Assembly: GCF_023554255.2 (NCBI RefSeq) | Contig: NZ_JAMJWD020000004.1 | Location: 471,794-535,793 of the forward strand | Length of the DNA stretch: 64,000 bases | Direction: 5' to 3' | From: Phyllobacterium sp. 21LDTY02-6 | GTDB lineage: Bacteria > Pseudomonadota > Alphaproteobacteria > Rhizobiales > Rhizobiaceae | In this document: one piece after another, positions 26,535 through 35,794 of the stretch | How positions within the stretch are numbered: position 1 is the stretch's first letter | Layout of the letters: every line of letters starts with the position of its first letter | Made by a program: the position numbers and the translations under genes | Notes under the pieces: model-generated | Databases searched by the model: none | The model's input: the letters and a program-made list of their open reading frames with translations, nothing else | What the model was told of the DNA's origin: nothing

Positions 26535-28427
26535 ATGGTCTCGACTGCGTATTCTATTGAAGCATCCATTGCCGCGCGTCTATGCCGGGCTGGCATGAGC
26601 AAGGCGTCAATTATAGAAGCCTATCGCCGGGCGCGGCTCGATGGCACCTGTTTCATCGATGAGATTTATGGGTGCGGTGGACTGCCGGCGGATGTCGTCG
26701 TGGCCTGCCTTGCGCAGGTGGCGGGCGTCAGTTCCGGCAATATTCCGGCCAAGGCACCGATCGTCGCGCCGCGCTTCGATCAATTGCAGCATCTCGGCCG
26801 GATCAGCCGGACGGCAATTGCCGATGCCGATGGCATGATCAGGTTCTACATCGCGCCGAAACTCAGCGATATCGCGGCGATCCGGCGCAATCTGTCGGCG
26901 GGTTCGCCGGACAGGCGGCGGTTGACGTTCACGCCGCCCGCGGTGCTGGCGGACCATCTGGCCGATTACTACCGCGAGCCGCTGGCCCGCCGCGCCGCCG
27001 GCATGCTGGAAGATGCCGCGTCGGGCCGCTCCTCCAGGATCGTCGTCGATGGCGGCCAGGGAGCCCTCATGGGGGCGATACTGACCTCGATGGTGTTTCT
27101 GTCGATACTATCGCAGCAGGCGTTGTTTTCCGCGCTCCACGCGATGCTGTCGGGGCTGTTTTCCAGCAGCGTCATCCTGAGAGGCATGGCAGTGCTTCAT
27201 GCCCGCCGCGCCAGGCGGCCGCCTCGGCTCGAAAGCACCGGCAGTGTGCCGCCGGTCTACAGCATATTGGTCGCGCTCTACCGCGAAGCTCCCGTTGTAC
27301 CCCAGCTGGTGCGGGCGATGCGGGAGCTGGACTGGCCACCCGCCCGGCTCGAAGTGCTGTTTCTTTGCGAGGCTGACGATAGGGATACGCTGCGGGCATT
27401 CGCGGCGCAGAAATTGCCGCCGGGGTTCAGGGTGGTCGGGGTCGCCGGCTTCGGTCCGAGGACCAAGCCGAAGGCGCTGAATGTCGGGCTGCAGCTCGTT
27501 TCCGGCGAGTTCGTCGTCGTCTATGATGCGGAGGACAGGCCGCATCGGGGCCAGTTGCGCGAGGCCTGGCAGAGGTTCAGCCGTGGCGGGCCCCGGCTCG
27601 GCTGCCTGCAGGCGCCGCTCGACATCTGCAACGGCCGCGACGGCTGGATACAGCGCCAGTTCGCCTTCGAATACCGCGTTCATTTCAGGGGAATTCTGCC
27701 GTGGATGGCAGCGCAACGGCTGGTCATGCCGCTTGGCGGCAGCTCCAATCATTTTCGCCGCCCGAGCCTTGCCGCGCTCGGCGGGTGGGACGCCTTCAAC
27801 GTCACCGAGGATGCGGAGCTGGGGCTGCGGCTGGCGCGCTCGGGCTATCACAGCGAGATGCTGACGCTGCCGACCTATGAGGATGCGCCCGGCGAGGCAG
27901 GCATCTGGCTGAAGCAGCGCACGCGCTGGATGAAGGGCTGGATCCAGACCTGGCTCGTCGAGATGCGCGATCCGCTGCCCCTGCTGCGGCAGGTCGGACT
28001 GCGGCGGTTCCTGCTGTTTCACCTGTCGTCGGCGGGCCTCGTCGCCTCGGCGCTGATCTATCCCCTCATGCCGTTTCTCGTCCTCGATACCATGCTGCGC
28101 GCCCTCTGGCTGGGGAGGGAGGCGCTCCCCTTCACCTGCGTGCTGGACTTCATGAATGTCGCGCTTGCCTTCCTCTCGTTCCACGCTCTCGGGATGATTG
28201 CCGGTCGGGGCCGGCCCACCGACGGAGGGCTGCTGCTATCGATGCCGCTTTACTGGCTCATGATCTCGCTGGCGGCATGGCGGGCCATAGGACAACTGCG
28301 GCTTTCGCCATTCCTGTGGGAAAAGACGCCGCATCTGCCGAGCCGCGCCCCGATGCAAAGGAACCCGGCGCCAGAAGCCCAGCCCCGGGAACCGCCCGTG
28401 CCGGCGGAGCCGATAACGCCACCTTGA
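26535..28427 (+). CDS. Membrane glycosyltransferase, family 2 (cellulose-synthase-like)
   Basis: 630 residues. The N-terminal 130 residues resemble the small MshEN/GspE N-terminal-type domain (IIEAYRRARLDGTCFIDEIY). Two TM helices follow (about 175-215), then the GT2 catalytic core (about 235-480) with donor-site DAED (about 331-334), the acceptor-site TED in FNVTEDAELGLRL, and QRTRW (about 461-465), the signature of processive or membrane GT2 enzymes. Three or four TM helices follow, and WEKTPH and a proline-rich tail close the protein. It likely builds or exports a polysaccharide. No partner gene is adjacent; the gene is flanked on both sides by REPIN-like repeats. Confidence 0.88.
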   Translation: MVSTAYSIEASIAARLCRAGMSKASIIEAYRRARLDGTCFIDEIYGCGGLPADVVVACLAQVAGVSSGNIPAKAPIVAPRFDQLQHLGRISRTAIADADGMIRFYIAPKLSDIAAIRRNLSAGSPDRRRLTFTPPAVLADHLADYYREPLARRAAGMLEDAASGRSSRIVVDGGQGALMGAILTSMVFLSILSQQALFSALHAMLSGLFSSSVILRGMAVLHARRARRPPRLESTGSVPPVYSILVALYREAPVVPQLVRAMRELDWPPARLEVLFLCEADDRDTLRAFAAQKLPPGFRVVGVAGFGPRTKPKALNVGLQLVSGEFVVVYDAEDRPHRGQLREAWQRFSRGGPRLGCLQAPLDICNGRDGWIQRQFAFEYRVHFRGILPWMAAQRLVMPLGGSSNHFRRPSLAALGGWDAFNVTEDAELGLRLARSGYHSEMLTLPTYEDAPGEAGIWLKQRTRWMKGWIQTWLVEMRDPLPLLRQVGLRRFLLFHLSSAGLVASALIYPLMPFLVLDTMLRALWLGREALPFTCVLDFMNVALAFLSFHALGMIAGRGRPTDGGLLLSMPLYWLMISLAAWRAIGQLRLSPFLWEKTPHLPSRAPMQRNPAPEAQPREPPVPAEPITPP

Positions 28428-28522
28428 CAGGGAGCTTGCCGTATCGACATCGTGCGTGGGTCAATAAATTCAGGATTGGAGGCAGCCCTCCAAGGCAAGA
28501 GATGGCAATACTGTAGTGACGT

Positions 28523-28654
28523 GCTTCGGCAGGCTTAGCAGCTCAGCATGAGGGAATGGGTATTTGGCAGGGTGGTAGTTGTGTGAGGTTCCGATCTCTG
28601 GCGCCCAACCTTCTTGCAATCAATCCAATCTCCCTCATCCTGAGCTTGTCGAAG
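28523..28654. repeat. REPIN-like repeat element, copy D
   Basis: Left arm is mutated (CTTCGGCAGGCTTAGCAG, then CTCAGCATGAGGG). The core reads TATTTGGCAGGGTGGTAGTT and CCCAACCTTCTTGCAATCAA, and the right arm CTCATCCTGAGCTTGTCGAAG. The core matches copy B directly and copy A in reverse. Confidence 0.8.
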
Positions 28655-28710
28655 GGCGCAGCAACGTTTGTGCAAGCCCTTTTTGAAGCGCTGCATCCGC
28701 ATCGTGCGTG

Positions 28711-28872
28711 CTTCGACAGGCTCAGCATGAGGGGTTTTGTCTGATTGCAAAAAAGGTTGGGAGCTTGGATCTGAAACCACGCAGAACTACCACCTTGCAA
28801 ATCTCCACCTCCTCCCGTGCTGAGCCTCCTCCCATGCTGAGCCTCTCAGGGTGAGCCTGCCAAACCAAGAAG
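28711..28872. repeat. REPIN-like repeat element, copy E
   Basis: Arm CTTCGACAGGCTCAGCATGA, then GATTGCAAAAAAGGTTGGGA and GCAGAACTACCACCTTGCAA (reverse of the core in D), then a decayed right side with three GTGAGCC/GCTGAGCC remnants. Orientation as copy A. Confidence 0.7.
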
Positions 28873-29173
28873 CACGCACGGCAATGGTGCCAGCGGCCAA
28901 ATCATGCTAGCGTTGCAGCGAAATCACCCGGCCAATAGAGACCGCATGCTGCTTCAGACCCTTTCCACCATTGCCCGTCAGGTCACCATCGGGGGATCAG
29001 CCACCGCGACCGGGCCGACCATTATCAATCTGGCTGCCGCCATCAGGCTGGCGACCATCGCCAATCTCGCCAATACCATCGCCAGTTTTACCAGAACCGT
29101 CAGCTTGATCCCCCGCCTGGCCATCCGTCTGGTTATCACCCGCCCGGTCGCCATCAGACCGGTCATCATCGCC

Positions 29174-29989
29174 ATGGCGATCATCGGCCTCGGCCTCGGC
29201 GCCGGCACGGCGGGTGCTGCGCCCAAATTCCCGCATTACTGGGAAGGCCGCGAGAGGATCGCGACGCCGGACCTTCGCACCGTGAAGCGGGTGCGGTTCG
29301 TGACCACCGTCGATTATCCGCCGTTCAATTTCGTCGACAGCAATGGCCGCATTTCCGGTTTCAACATCGATCTCGTGCGCGCCATCTGCAAGGAACTGGA
29401 TATCACCGCGATCTGCCAGGTGGAAGCGCGGCCGTGGAACGAGCTCCCCGCGGCGCTGGAAAGCGGCGAAGCCGAGGCCATACTTGCCGGCCTGCGCCCG
29501 ACCGATGCGCTGCGCCGGAAATACGCCTTCACCGCGCCCTATATGCGCCTTCCCGCACGCTTCGTCACGCTGCGGGGGGCGACGCTGCCGGCGCCCATGG
29601 CGGCGTCGCTCGAAAAGAAGACGGTCGGGATCATCGCGGATTCGGTGCACCAGGCGATCTTCGCGGATTATTTCCCGCAGGCCCATTGGGTCGGCTACCC
29701 GACGCGCGAATTGCTGGTGAAGGACCTGAAGGACAAGAAGATCGACGCGATTTTCGGCGACGGCGCCGAACTCGCCTTCTGGCTGGCCAGCGCCGAGGCG
29801 GACAATTGCTGCATCTTCGCGGGCGGACCCTATGTCGCGCCGCAATTCCTCGGCGACGGGCTGATGATCGCGACGACGCTCGAAAATGCGCAGCTCGTCG
29901 ATGGTTTCAATTTCGCATTGAAAGCGATGGAAGCCAAGGGCATCATTTCGGAGCTTTACCTGCGCTACTTTCCGGTCGATTTCTACTAG
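29174..29989 (+). CDS. Periplasmic amino-acid-type solute-binding protein
   Basis: Family 3 solute-binding protein (PF00497 type), about 271 residues from the ATG at 29174, which gives a short signal peptide (MAIIGLGLGAGTAGAAPKFP). The domain has VRFVTTVDYPPFNFVDSNG, RISGFNIDLVRAICKELDI, NELPAALESGEAEAILAGL, and FTAPYMRLPARFVTLRG. Two cysteines in DNCCIFAGG are unusual. The frame stays open back to 28904, but that stretch is a repetitive Ala/Ile/Arg run lacking normal coding character. No ABC permease or ATPase gene is adjacent, so it is an orphan binding protein or a signalling subunit. Confidence 0.82.
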   Translation: MAIIGLGLGAGTAGAAPKFPHYWEGRERIATPDLRTVKRVRFVTTVDYPPFNFVDSNGRISGFNIDLVRAICKELDITAICQVEARPWNELPAALESGEAEAILAGLRPTDALRRKYAFTAPYMRLPARFVTLRGATLPAPMAASLEKKTVGIIADSVHQAIFADYFPQAHWVGYPTRELLVKDLKDKKIDAIFGDGAELAFWLASAEADNCCIFAGGPYVAPQFLGDGLMIATTLENAQLVDGFNFALKAMEAKGIISELYLRYFPVDFY

Positions 29990-30155
29990 CGTTGTTCCGA
30001 ACCTGAATATCATCTGACGCCGCTGCGATGCGGGAGCGAACGTCAGATTCGGTCACTCAATCGACGATTGCCTGCGCCAGTCCAATTGACGTTGCGATGC
30101 TGCCGCCATAGTGTCCGCGCGCCCCCGCAAATGACAGGACACACAGGAACACAGA

Positions 30156-31814
30156 ATGATTTCGCGCCCCGACACAAAGATCGAACTGACCCCCGAGCTC
30201 ATCGCAGCGGCGGCGGAGGCCAAAGCATGGCCGTTCGAAGAGGCGCAGAAGATCATCAAACGCTACGAGAAGACGGGCTATCCGGACACCGTGCTGTTCG
30301 AAACCGGCTATGGCCCCTCCGGCCTGCCGCATATCGGCACCTTTGGCGAGGTGGCGCGCACATCCATGGTGCGCCATGCGTTCCGCGTGCTGACCGGCGA
30401 CAGGGTCAAGACGCGCATCCTGTGCTTTTCCGACGACATGGACGGCCTGCGCAAGGTGCCGGACAATGTGCCCAACCGGGAAATGATGGAGGCGCAGCTC
30501 GGCAAGCCGCTGAGCCGTATCCCCGACCCTTTCTCCAATGAATATCCCTCCTTCGGCGCCGCCAACAATGCGCGCCTGCGGGCATTCCTCGACCGGTTCG
30601 GCTTCGACTATGAATTTGCCTCGGCGACGGATTATTATGCCAGCGGGCGCTTCGACGAGACGCTGCTCAAGATGCTGGCGGCCTATGACGAGGTGATGAA
30701 CATCATCCTGCCGACGCTCGGCGAGGAGCGCCGCGCCACCTATTCGCCCTTCCTGCCGATCTCGCCGCGCACCGGCATCGTGCTGCAGGTGCCGATGATC
30801 GGCCGCGATGTCGCCAGGGGCACCATCACCTACCAGGACCCCGATACGGGCGAGCATGTGGAAACGGAAGTCACCGGCGGCAAGGTCAAGTGCCAGTGGA
30901 AGGCCGATTGGGCCATGCGCTGGACGGCGCTCGGCGTCGATTACGAAATGGCCGGCAAGGACCTCATCGATTCCGTCACGCTGTCGTCGAAGATCTGCCG
31001 GGCCCTCGGCGGACGCGCGCCGGAAGGTTTCAACTACGAGCTCTTCCTCGACGACAAGGGCCAGAAGATCTCCAAGTCGAAGGGCAATGGCCTGACGATC
31101 GACGAATGGCTGACCTATGCGCCGACGGAAAGCCTTTCCCTCTACATGTTCCAGAAGCCGAAGACCGCCAAGAAGCTCTATTTCGACGTGATCCCCAAGG
31201 CAGTGGACGAATATTTCACCTTCCTCTCCGCCTATCAGCGGCAGAACTGGAAGGAGCGCCTCGGCAATCCGGTCTGGCACCAGCATTACGGCAATCCGCC
31301 GCAACTCGACATGCCGGTGCCCTTCGCCATGCTGCTCAATCTCGTCAGCGCCTCGAATGCGGAAAACGCCGGCGTGCTCTGGGGGTTCATCTCGCGCTAT
31401 GCGCCGGGCGTGACGCCGGAAAACAATCCGAAGCTGAACGAGCTCGTCACCTATGCGATCCGCTACTTCAACGATTTCGTCAAGCCGACCAAGAAGTTCC
31501 GCCCTGCCGACGCGGTCGAACAGGCTGCGCTCGGCGGCATCGATGCAAAGCTCGCCGAATTGCCGGCGGATGCCGATGGCAACATGATCCAGAACGCCAT
31601 GCTCGACGTCGCCCGCGCGATAGAGCGCTACCAGGACCATACGAAGAAGAGCCCGGAAGGCGGGCCGGGCGTCGCGGTCTCGTTCTTCCAGATGCTCTAT
31701 GAAGTGCTGATCGGCCAGGAGCGCGGCCCGCGCTTCGGCTCCTTCGTGGCGCTATACGGCATCGACGAGACGCGGGCCCTCATCGGCAAGGCGCTTGCGG
31801 GAGAACTTGCATAA
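30156..31814 (+). CDS. lysS: Lysyl-tRNA synthetase, class I
   Basis: 552 residues. Charges tRNA-Lys; the class I form, known from archaea and many alphaproteobacteria, is unrelated in fold to E. coli LysS. The HIGH-type motif is PHIGTFGE (about 57-64) after GYGPSGL and the KMSKS-type motif is KISKSKGN (from about K304). [16 protein letters not shown] and [20 protein letters not shown] are characteristic. No class II LysRS is seen in the window. Monocistronic; convergent with the SNase-like gene across 34 bp. Confidence 0.95.
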   Translation: MISRPDTKIELTPELIAAAAEAKAWPFEEAQKIIKRYEKTGYPDTVLFETGYGPSGLPHIGTFGEVARTSMVRHAFRVLTGDRVKTRILCFSDDMDGLRKVPDNVPNREMMEAQLGKPLSRIPDPFSNEYPSFGAANNARLRAFLDRFGFDYEFASATDYYASGRFDETLLKMLAAYDEVMNIILPTLGEERRATYSPFLPISPRTGIVLQVPMIGRDVARGTITYQDPDTGEHVETEVTGGKVKCQWKADWAMRWTALGVDYEMAGKDLIDSVTLSSKICRALGGRAPEGFNYELFLDDKGQKISKSKGNGLTIDEWLTYAPTESLSLYMFQKPKTAKKLYFDVIPKAVDEYFTFLSAYQRQNWKERLGNPVWHQHYGNPPQLDMPVPFAMLLNLVSASNAENAGVLWGFISRYAPGVTPENNPKLNELVTYAIRYFNDFVKPTKKFRPADAVEQAALGGIDAKLAELPADADGNMIQNAMLDVARAIERYQDHTKKSPEGGPGVAVSFFQMLYEVLIGQERGPRFGSFVALYGIDETRALIGKALAGELA

Positions 31815-31848
31815 AGGCGGCCCGCCACGAGGCCTGACCTGACGGCGC

Positions 31849-32778
31849 CTATTGCGGCGCCGGCGGGAAGGGTGCATCCGGGGCCGATAGCGGCGGCGGC
31901 GCAATGTCGCCCGGGGGATCGAGAGGCGCATCGAATGGCGCATCGGGCGATGTCAGATCGGGCGGTGCGATATCAGACGGCGTCAGGCCGGGCGGCGCGA
32001 CATCGGACCGCGGCAGCGGCACGTCGTTGCTGGCAGGCGCTGCCGGTGCGGCGCCGAAAATGCCGCGGCGCTCCTCCTGCGCCTTGTTCATGAGTTCGGC
32101 CAGCTCGTCGCCCTCGGCCCGGGCCCAGCCATTCGTCACCAGCCATTGCGATACATCCGTGGTGCCGAGCTTGCAGCGCGTGGCGATCGCCTCGCCGGGC
32201 GGCTGCTCGGGCACGACGCATTCCACGGCGCGCGAGCGCAGCCAGTTGCGCAGGGCGGTGCGCGCCGCCATGCCGCAGGGCCATCCGCCGCCACCCTCGG
32301 CGGCGCAGGTCTCGTCCAGGGCCGGTGGATCGATGCCGGCAAGGGATATGCGGTAGCCGGACGCCTCGATCTCGCCGGCCGTGCCGGCAACCGGGCGATA
32401 GAGCAGCTTCGGCCTGGCGCTGTCATCGACGGCGACGGCTTCGGGCGGCGGGGCGGGCGCTGCCGCCTGGCCGATATCGCTGAGAGGCGGGCGCGGCTCG
32501 ACGCGTTCCAGCGGCGCGGCCGTACCTTGCGACGATGCTGGCGGAGCAGCCTCGGCGGGCTCCGGCAATGCCTGCTGCTGCGCATCCTGTTCCGCACCCG
32601 GCTGCATCTCCGCCGGCAGCTCGAAATCCTCGGCGACAGGCACATCCTCGCCGACGACGCCGCCGGCGGCATTGCCATCGAGCGCGCCCTGGAAGGGAGC
32701 GACGAAGGAATAGACGAGGGTCAGGGCCACGAAAGCCGTGACGGCATAGAGCGGCAGGCGGCGCAGCGAAAACGCCAT
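31849..32778 (-). CDS. Membrane-anchored SNase-fold protein, probably catalytically inactive
   Basis: 309 residues. N-terminal anchor (LPLYAVTAFVALTLVYSFVAPF), a Pro/Ala/Glu-rich linker (about 40-115), an SNase-like (thermonuclease) domain (about 120-240) and a Pro/Asp-rich tail. The fold is suggested by ISLAGIDPPALDETC, GWPCGMAARTALRNWL, CKLGTTDVSQWLVTNGWARA and AQEERRGIFG. Against the usual R-x4-D-x2-E active site, the Arg position is Ser and the Glu position Ala in SLAGIDPPA, so nuclease activity is doubtful. Starts 2 nt after the stop of the S24 regulator gene and is surely co-transcribed with it. Confidence 0.78.
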   Translation of the reverse strand: MAFSLRRLPLYAVTAFVALTLVYSFVAPFQGALDGNAAGGVVGEDVPVAEDFELPAEMQPGAEQDAQQQALPEPAEAAPPASSQGTAAPLERVEPRPPLSDIGQAAAPAPPPEAVAVDDSARPKLLYRPVAGTAGEIEASGYRISLAGIDPPALDETCAAEGGGGWPCGMAARTALRNWLRSRAVECVVPEQPPGEAIATRCKLGTTDVSQWLVTNGWARAEGDELAELMNKAQEERRGIFGAAPAAPASNDVPLPRSDVAPPGLTPSDIAPPDLTSPDAPFDAPLDPPGDIAPPPLSAPDAPFPPAPQ

Positions 32779-32780
32779 GT

Positions 32781-33422
32781 TCACTGGCTCGCCCACAATA
32801 TCCGCGCAATCCAGTCGATATGCGCGGCGTCGAACGTCCGGTTCGGATGGTCCGGGTTCATCGATTGCAACTCGACCGTGCGCGGCGTCTGCCGGTACAA
32901 TATCTTGGCCATGACCTCGCCGTCGCGCGTTCGCAGCACCACGCGATCCCCGCGCCGCACCGGCGCACCGGGCGAAACGATGATCGTATCGCCATCGCGG
33001 TAGAGCGGGAGCATGGAATCGCCCGACACTTCGAGCGCGTAGACCGCATCGCTCGGGCCAACCGGGAATTCCACGACATCCCAGCCCTGCCCGACCGGAA
33101 AGCCGCCATCGTCGAAATAGCCGCCGGCGCCGGCCTGGGCAAAGCCGAGCAGCGGCACGGGCCGCGTCGAGGAAACGGGCGGGCTCTCCGGCCTGCCATG
33201 GACCAGCGACATGAATTCGTCGACCGAGGCCCCGGTGGCCTCCATGATCTTGGCAAGCGACTCGGTGGAGGGCCAGCGCGCGCGGCCGTCGATCGCATAG
33301 CGCTTCGATTTGTTGAAAGTCGTCGGGTCCAGACCAGCACGCTTTGCCAAGCCCGATACGGACAATGAATGCCGAGCCGCCAAGGCGTCGATGGCCGCCC
33401 ATATGCGGTCATGTGAGAACAT
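32781..33422 (-). CDS. S24-family (LexA/CI-like) transcriptional repressor
   Basis: 213 residues. N-terminal helix-turn-helix (SVSGLAKRAGLDPTTFNKSK) and a C-terminal S24 peptidase domain with nucleophile Ser in LEVSGDSMLPLY and general-base Lys in GEVMAKILYRQ, the Ser-Lys dyad of self-cleaving repressors. The cleavage-site region would be near GFAQAGAGGYF (AG pair). This chromosomal HTH-plus-S24 type occurs widely in rhizobia, apart from LexA. First gene of a pair with the SNase-fold protein. No alphaproteobacterial SOS box (GTTC-N7-GTTC) was seen upstream. Confidence 0.88.
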   Translation of the reverse strand: MFSHDRIWAAIDALAARHSLSVSGLAKRAGLDPTTFNKSKRYAIDGRARWPSTESLAKIMEATGASVDEFMSLVHGRPESPPVSSTRPVPLLGFAQAGAGGYFDDGGFPVGQGWDVVEFPVGPSDAVYALEVSGDSMLPLYRDGDTIIVSPGAPVRRGDRVVLRTRDGEVMAKILYRQTPRTVELQSMNPDHPNRTFDAAHIDWIARILWASQ

Positions 33423-33562
33423 CGGAGCGCTTCCTGAAAGGAAAAAATACCTTCAAGTTCTGTTCTAGGCGGAATACAGACAAAAGTCGAGAAAATTCAC
33501 GGAAAACTTTCTCATATGATGCGCGGCGGGGGCAAAGGAAAATTCGCCCCGCCGGCGCTGTC

Positions 33563-35779
33563 TCAGGCGGCCTTGCCGACTTCGCCCCGATAGGGATTGA
33601 AGCGCTCGTAGAAGGTTTCCCCCTTCTCCGCCATATCCTGCAGGAGCTTCGGCGCCTTGAACTGCTGGCCGTATTTCTTCTGCAGGCTCTTCGCCAGCTC
33701 GACGAATTTGCCCGCGCCCATGCCGTCGATATAGGAGAGCGTCCCGCCGGTATAGGGCGCGAAACCGAAGGCGAGAATGGAACCGACATCCGCCTCGCGC
33801 GGATCGGTGACGATACCCTCCTCCATGACGCGCGCGGCCTCCAGCGCGATCGTGACGAGGAAGCGCTGCTTCAGCACCTCGACATCGACCCCCGCCGCAT
33901 CCTGCTGCGGATAGAGCGTCTTCAATTCCGGCCAGAGATGCTTCTTGGCGGGCTTGGGCGGATAGTCGTAGAAGCCCTTGCCGTTCTTGCGGCCCCGGCG
34001 GTCATATTTGTCGACGAGCATGTCGACCAGTTCCACGTGGCGCGGGTCGACGGCCTTCGGTCCAAGATCGGCAAGGGTCGCCTTCAATATCTTCTGCGAC
34101 AGGTCGATCGCCGTCTCGTCGTTGAGGGCAAGCGGCCCCACCGGCATGCCGGCCATGCGGGCGGCATTCTCGATCATCGCCGGCGGAATGCCCTCCACCA
34201 GCATGTTATAGGCTTCCGACATATAGCGCAGCACGCAGCGATTGACGTAGAAGCCGCGCGTATCGTTGACGACGATCGGCGTCTTCTTGATCGCCCGCAC
34301 ATAGTCGAGCGCGACGGCAAGCGCCTTGTCGGAGGTCTTCTTGCCCATGATGACTTCCACCAGCATCATCTTCTCGACCGGCGAGAAGAAATGGATGCCG
34401 ATGAAGTTCTTCGGTCGCACCGAAACCTTGGCGAGGCCGGTGATCGGCAGGGTCGAGGTATTGGAGGCGAAGATGGCGCCGGGCTTCAGCACGGCCTCCG
34501 CCTTCTCCGTCACCGCGCGCTTGACTTCGCGATCCTCGAACACGGCCTCGATCACCAGATCGGCGCCTTCGAGATCATCATAGCTGGCCGAAGCGGTGAT
34601 CATTTCGAGCAGCTTGTCCTTGTCCTCCGCCTTGGCCTTGCCCTTCTGGATCTCCCTGGTGATGAGTTCGGCCGAATGGGCCTTGCCCTTCTCCGCCGCC
34701 TCGACCGACTGGTCGAGAAGCACCACCGGGATGCCCGCCCGCGCCGTCACATAGGCAATGCTGGCGCCCATGAACCCGGCGCCGACCACGCCGATCTTCT
34801 TGAATTTCGTCGGTTTGACGTCGTCCGGGCGGCGCGCGCCCTTGTTCAGCTCCTGCAGGGAGACGAAGAGCGAGCGGATCATCATCCCGGCTTCCGTCGT
34901 CTGCAATATCCTGGTGAAGTAGCGCTGTTCGATCTTCAGCGCGGTGTCGAAGGGCACGAGCAGGCCCTCATAGACGCTCTTCAGGATGAAGGCGGCGCCG
35001 GGATAATTGCCATAGGTCTCGCGGCGCAGGATCGCCGTCGCGGCCGGCCAGAGATTGGCTCCCGCCGCCGAATAGATGGCGCCACCGGGCAGCTTGAAGC
35101 CCTTTTCGTCCCATGGCTGGACCGGCTTCAGGCCGTCCCTGATCATCTTCCTGGCCGCTTCGACCAGCTTCTTGGCAGGTGCGATCTCATGCACCAGGCC
35201 GAGCGCCCTGGCCCGTGCAGCGGTGAGGCTGGAGCCGGTCGTCATCATCTGCAGGGCGTCCTGCTGGTTGGTCAGCCGCGGCACGCGCTGCGTTCCGCCG
35301 GCGCCCGGAAAGATGCCGACCTTGACTTCCGGCAGCGCCATCTTCACCGCCGGATCATCGGAAACCACCCGTCCGTGGCAGGCGAGCGACATTTCGAAGG
35401 CACCGCCCATGCAGGTGCCGTTGATCGCCGAGACCCACGGCTTGCCGCAGGTTTCGAGCTTGCGGAACAGCCCGCCCATCCGGCCGGTGGTCTCGAACAG
35501 CAGCTCGACCGCCTTCTTCGGGTCCTTCGCCTTCTCCTCCTGGAATATCTGGAACATGCGCTTGAGCATCGTCAGGTCGGCGCCGCCGGAGAACGTGTCC
35601 TTGCCGGAGGTGATGACGGCGCCCTTGATGGCCTCGTCCTTCGCTACCTGATCGACGATCGCGTCCAGTTCCTTCATCACCTCCTCGGTGAAGACGTTCA
35701 TCGATTTGTCCGGCATGTCCCAGGTCACGAGCGCAATGCCGTCGCTGTCGATATCGACCTTAAAGTTGGTGTATTTCAT
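33563..35779 (-). CDS. fadJ: Fatty-acid oxidation complex: enoyl-CoA hydratase/3-hydroxyacyl-CoA dehydrogenase
   Basis: 738 residues. Bifunctional beta-oxidation enzyme. The N-terminal crotonase domain (about 1-200) has [34 protein letters not shown] and [18 protein letters not shown]. The central Rossmann domain starts at about 325 ([20 protein letters not shown]) and the dehydrogenase signature is [19 protein letters not shown] (catalytic His). [13 protein letters not shown] opens the C-terminal domain. It ends an operon with thiolase and two acyl-CoA dehydrogenases, 15 bp after the thiolase gene. Could equally be named fadB/hadh; the activity pair is clear. Confidence 0.95.
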   Translation of the reverse strand: MKYTNFKVDIDSDGIALVTWDMPDKSMNVFTEEVMKELDAIVDQVAKDEAIKGAVITSGKDTFSGGADLTMLKRMFQIFQEEKAKDPKKAVELLFETTGRMGGLFRKLETCGKPWVSAINGTCMGGAFEMSLACHGRVVSDDPAVKMALPEVKVGIFPGAGGTQRVPRLTNQQDALQMMTTGSSLTAARARALGLVHEIAPAKKLVEAARKMIRDGLKPVQPWDEKGFKLPGGAIYSAAGANLWPAATAILRRETYGNYPGAAFILKSVYEGLLVPFDTALKIEQRYFTRILQTTEAGMMIRSLFVSLQELNKGARRPDDVKPTKFKKIGVVGAGFMGASIAYVTARAGIPVVLLDQSVEAAEKGKAHSAELITREIQKGKAKAEDKDKLLEMITASASYDDLEGADLVIEAVFEDREVKRAVTEKAEAVLKPGAIFASNTSTLPITGLAKVSVRPKNFIGIHFFSPVEKMMLVEVIMGKKTSDKALAVALDYVRAIKKTPIVVNDTRGFYVNRCVLRYMSEAYNMLVEGIPPAMIENAARMAGMPVGPLALNDETAIDLSQKILKATLADLGPKAVDPRHVELVDMLVDKYDRRGRKNGKGFYDYPPKPAKKHLWPELKTLYPQQDAAGVDVEVLKQRFLVTIALEAARVMEEGIVTDPREADVGSILAFGFAPYTGGTLSYIDGMGAGKFVELAKSLQKKYGQQFKAPKLLQDMAEKGETFYERFNPYRGEVGKAA

Positions 35780-35794
35780 GGTCGGCTCTCCCGA

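Larger units (their letters stand above)
28428..28903. other. 476-bp gene-free region made mostly of REPIN-like repeats
   Basis: Holds copies D and E of the repeat family, in opposite orientation, plus short degenerate arms (TGCTGAGCC, about 28817-28850). No coding sequence supported. Confidence 0.7.

Noticed and set aside
15303..28872. CRISPR array from the repeated CTTCGACAGG units
   Set aside because: Copies are few, irregularly spaced, in both orientations and palindromic-ended; no cas gene is present.
31839..31864. Terminator between lysS and the SNase-fold gene
   Set aside because: GGCGCC-TATTGC-GGCGCC can fold but has no T-tract on either strand.
33423..33480. SOS box before the S24 repressor
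   Set aside because: GTTC-T-GTTC occurs, but not the GTTC-N7-GTTC spacing of alphaproteobacterial LexA.
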